Part shown: piece by piece, positions 31,643-32,961 of the stretch
Numbering within the stretch: the stretch's first letter is position 1
Layout: every line of letters begins with the position of its first letter
DNA from: Gemmatimonadota bacterium
GTDB taxonomy: Bacteria; Gemmatimonadota; Gemmatimonadetes; Longimicrobiales; Gaopeijiaceae
Direction of reading: 5' to 3'
DNA length: 32,961 nucleotides
NCBI GenBank assembly: GCA_022340865.1
Contig: JAJDNC010000170.1
Coordinates: 1 to 32,961, forward strand
The notes under the pieces: generated by a model
Seen by the model: only the letters and a program-made list of their open reading frames with translations
Database searches by the model: none
What the model was told of the DNA's origin: nothing
Position numbers and translations under genes: made by a program

Positions 31643-32961
31643 GACGCCATCTTCTTCCGGGCCGCGTCGGGCACCTCCCCGGAGCCACGGGCGCGACTCT
31701 CCCCCGGGGCCAGGGCTGCGGCAAGAGCCTCCCGTACCCGGTCCGGCCCGACCCGTCCCAGGAGGCGACCCATGGCCTCCCCCATCCCCCAGCGGAAAAG
31801 GGTCTCCGGGTTCCGGCCCTCCATGGCCCGAGCCCGGCTCACCACCTCCTGCACCACGGCCAGGAGCTCTTCCTCGGCGTCTTCGGCCGGGGCGTATCTC
31901 TCCAGAACGTCCTTCGCGGATGCTCCGGTCCTCGGCCGCTCCTCGCCACCGGCCACCCGGAGATCCGCCAGGATCTCGTCCACCACCCGGACCAGCGCTT
32001 CGGGTCGAAGGGCACCGGTCTCCAGGGCCCGGACCGCCGGGTCCAGGTCAGAGGCCGACGGCATCTCCTCTGGAAGCCGTCCCTTGGATCCCCGAGCCCG
32101 CCTGAGGTGGAACGGGAGGCGCTTCTCCAGCACCGTGGCCAGACGGCGGGCCGGCGCACCGTCCGCCGGCGCCAGCTCGTCGAAGAGGTCCGCCCACGGG
32201 GCTGCGGCCAGCACGCCCGCCGTCCGGCGGTCCAGGCCCATCTCCTGGTAGCGCTCCGCCCGGGCCCAGGGCGTCTCGGGCATGCGGTCCCGGATCTCCG
32301 CCACCATGATGTCGGGAATGGGAAGGGGTGGGGTGTCGGTGTCGGGATACATGCGGTCCGGTCCCGGGAGGATGCGCTCGAATCCCGTGGTTCCGTCCTT
32401 GAAGGCCTGCCGGGTCTCCGAGGGGATCCCCACCAGAGCGTCCCGGGCCCGGAGGAGGATCTCCCTGGCACCCGTGGAGGCCTCGGCCTCGGAAGCCCAG
32501 AGGACCACGATGGCATCGTCCGGGTCCGCCTTCAGGAGCTTTCTCAGCTCCGCCATCTCTCGGCCGCCGATGCCGCTGTCCTCGAGATCGGAATGGGTCA
32601 GGAAGGGACGGTGGGACGGGCAGGCGATAACCCGGACGCGGTCGGCTATCTCCCGGGCGAAAGTGATGCCGGGTTGGGTCGGATGGGTGAGGAGGCCCCC
32701 GAATCCCGGAAGGCGAACGGCCACCACCATCTCTCCCCGCTCGAGGGCGTCGTGGATGGGCGCGTAGGTGGAATGGGCCAGCACCGCGCCGGCGTCCACC
32801 GCCAGCTCCGTGGTCTGCCAGGGAGCCGGGGCCATGGGACCGCCGTCCTGGACGGCCAGGTCTTCCGGCGTCACCCCTCTTTCCCCGAGTCGGGCCTTCA
32901 CTCTCAGGAGATTCAGTTGGCGGAACGCCTCGGTGTGGACCAGAAGAGGGAGTCCCCGGTG
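31639..32961 (-). CDS. gatE: Archaeal-type Glu-tRNA(Gln) amidotransferase subunit E, 5'-truncated
   Basis: GatE activates the Glu of Glu-tRNA(Gln) with ATP and amidates it using ammonia from GatD. The frame is open to the window edge (the first visible residues read HRGLPLLVHTEAFRQLNLL), so the GTG at 32901 is not the start and roughly the first 180-190 residues are missing. Visible: the end of the GatB/E catalytic domain (RQLNLLRVKARLGERGV), the AspRS-like GAD insertion that distinguishes GatE from GatB (LPGFGGLLTHPTQPGITF, ADRVRVIACPSHRPF, VVLWASEAEASTGAREILLR), the ILPGPDRMYPDTDTPPLPI stretch, and a helical YqeY-like tail used for tRNA binding. It overlaps gatD by 4 nt. Confidence 0.92.
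   Translation of the reverse strand, partial: HRGLPLLVHTEAFRQLNLLRVKARLGERGVTPEDLAVQDGGPMAPAPWQTTELAVDAGAVLAHSTYAPIHDALERGEMVVAVRLPGFGGLLTHPTQPGITFAREIADRVRVIACPSHRPFLTHSDLEDSGIGGREMAELRKLLKADPDDAIVVLWASEAEASTGAREILLRARDALVGIPSETRQAFKDGTTGFERILPGPDRMYPDTDTPPLPIPDIMVAEIRDRMPETPWARAERYQEMGLDRRTAGVLAAAPWADLFDELAPADGAPARRLATVLEKRLPFHLRRARGSKGRLPEEMPSASDLDPAVRALETGALRPEALVRVVDEILADLRVAGGEERPRTGASAKDVLERYAPAEDAEEELLAVVQEVVSRARAMEGRNPETLFRWGMGEAMGRLLGRVGPDRVREALAAALAPGESRARGSGEVPDAARKKMAS

Noticed and set aside
1..32961. CRISPR arrays, insertion sequences, phage genes, rRNA genes
   Set aside because: No regularly spaced repeats, transposase or integrase motifs, or rRNA sequence were seen.

Overview
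The window is very GC-rich, densely coded bacterial DNA. Two ECF sigma factors of the PF07638/TIGR02999 type, two membrane-anchored Ser/Thr kinases with C-terminal TPR arrays, two large secreted Asp-box (VPS10/sortilin-like) proteins, a PadR locus and many lipoproteins point to a soil-type bacterium of the Gemmatimonadota or a nearby phylum such as Acidobacteriota. That placement is inferred from gene content; no rRNA or marker gene is present.

Layout. 1-825: 3' part of a cardiolipin synthase. 932-6183 (+): a first signalling module of ECF sigma factor, SGNH/GDSL esterase lipoprotein with a coiled-coil insert, and TPR Ser/Thr kinase. 6233-6457 (-): a tiny lipoprotein. 6606-9779 (-): a tightly coupled three-gene operon of GMC flavoprotein oxidoreductase, VOC metalloenzyme and Gfo/Idh/MocA oxidoreductase, suggesting oxidation and rearrangement of a sugar or glycoside. 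10052-19243 (+): two giant secreted Asp-box proteins flanking padR (with a perfect palindrome in its promoter region), a PadR-coupled membrane protein, and an unusual ExbB/TolQ-like membrane domain fused through a lipobox to a class C beta-lactamase-like serine hydrolase. 19514-24580 (+): a TolB/FlgO-like TPR protein, a large Cys-rich lipoprotein and a small membrane protein. 24935-30141: a second signalling module of lipoprotein, TPR kinase and outer-membrane barrel (all -), a divergent ECF sigma gene (+), and another lipoprotein (-). 30245-32961 (-): gatD and the 3' part of gatE, the archaeal-type glutamyl-tRNA(Gln) amidotransferase.

Strongest signals. First, gatE-gatD, textbook archaeal genes, lie in a clearly bacterial context. 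Second, three small exported-protein genes around the second ECF sigma gene share one upstream element with identical spacing, TGAYACG-N16-CGCGTCA on the coding strand, 41-57 nt before their start codons. This looks like the promoter of a local ECF regulon. No anti-sigma factor is visible beside either ECF gene, while each has a TPR kinase as a close neighbour, suggesting control by phosphorylation. Third, the ExbB-like/lipobox/serine-hydrolase fusion, a probable pair of compensating frameshifts in the first kinase, a dispersed 41-bp intergenic repeat, and a C-x4-[ST]-G-P motif after the lipidated Cys of three unrelated lipoproteins.
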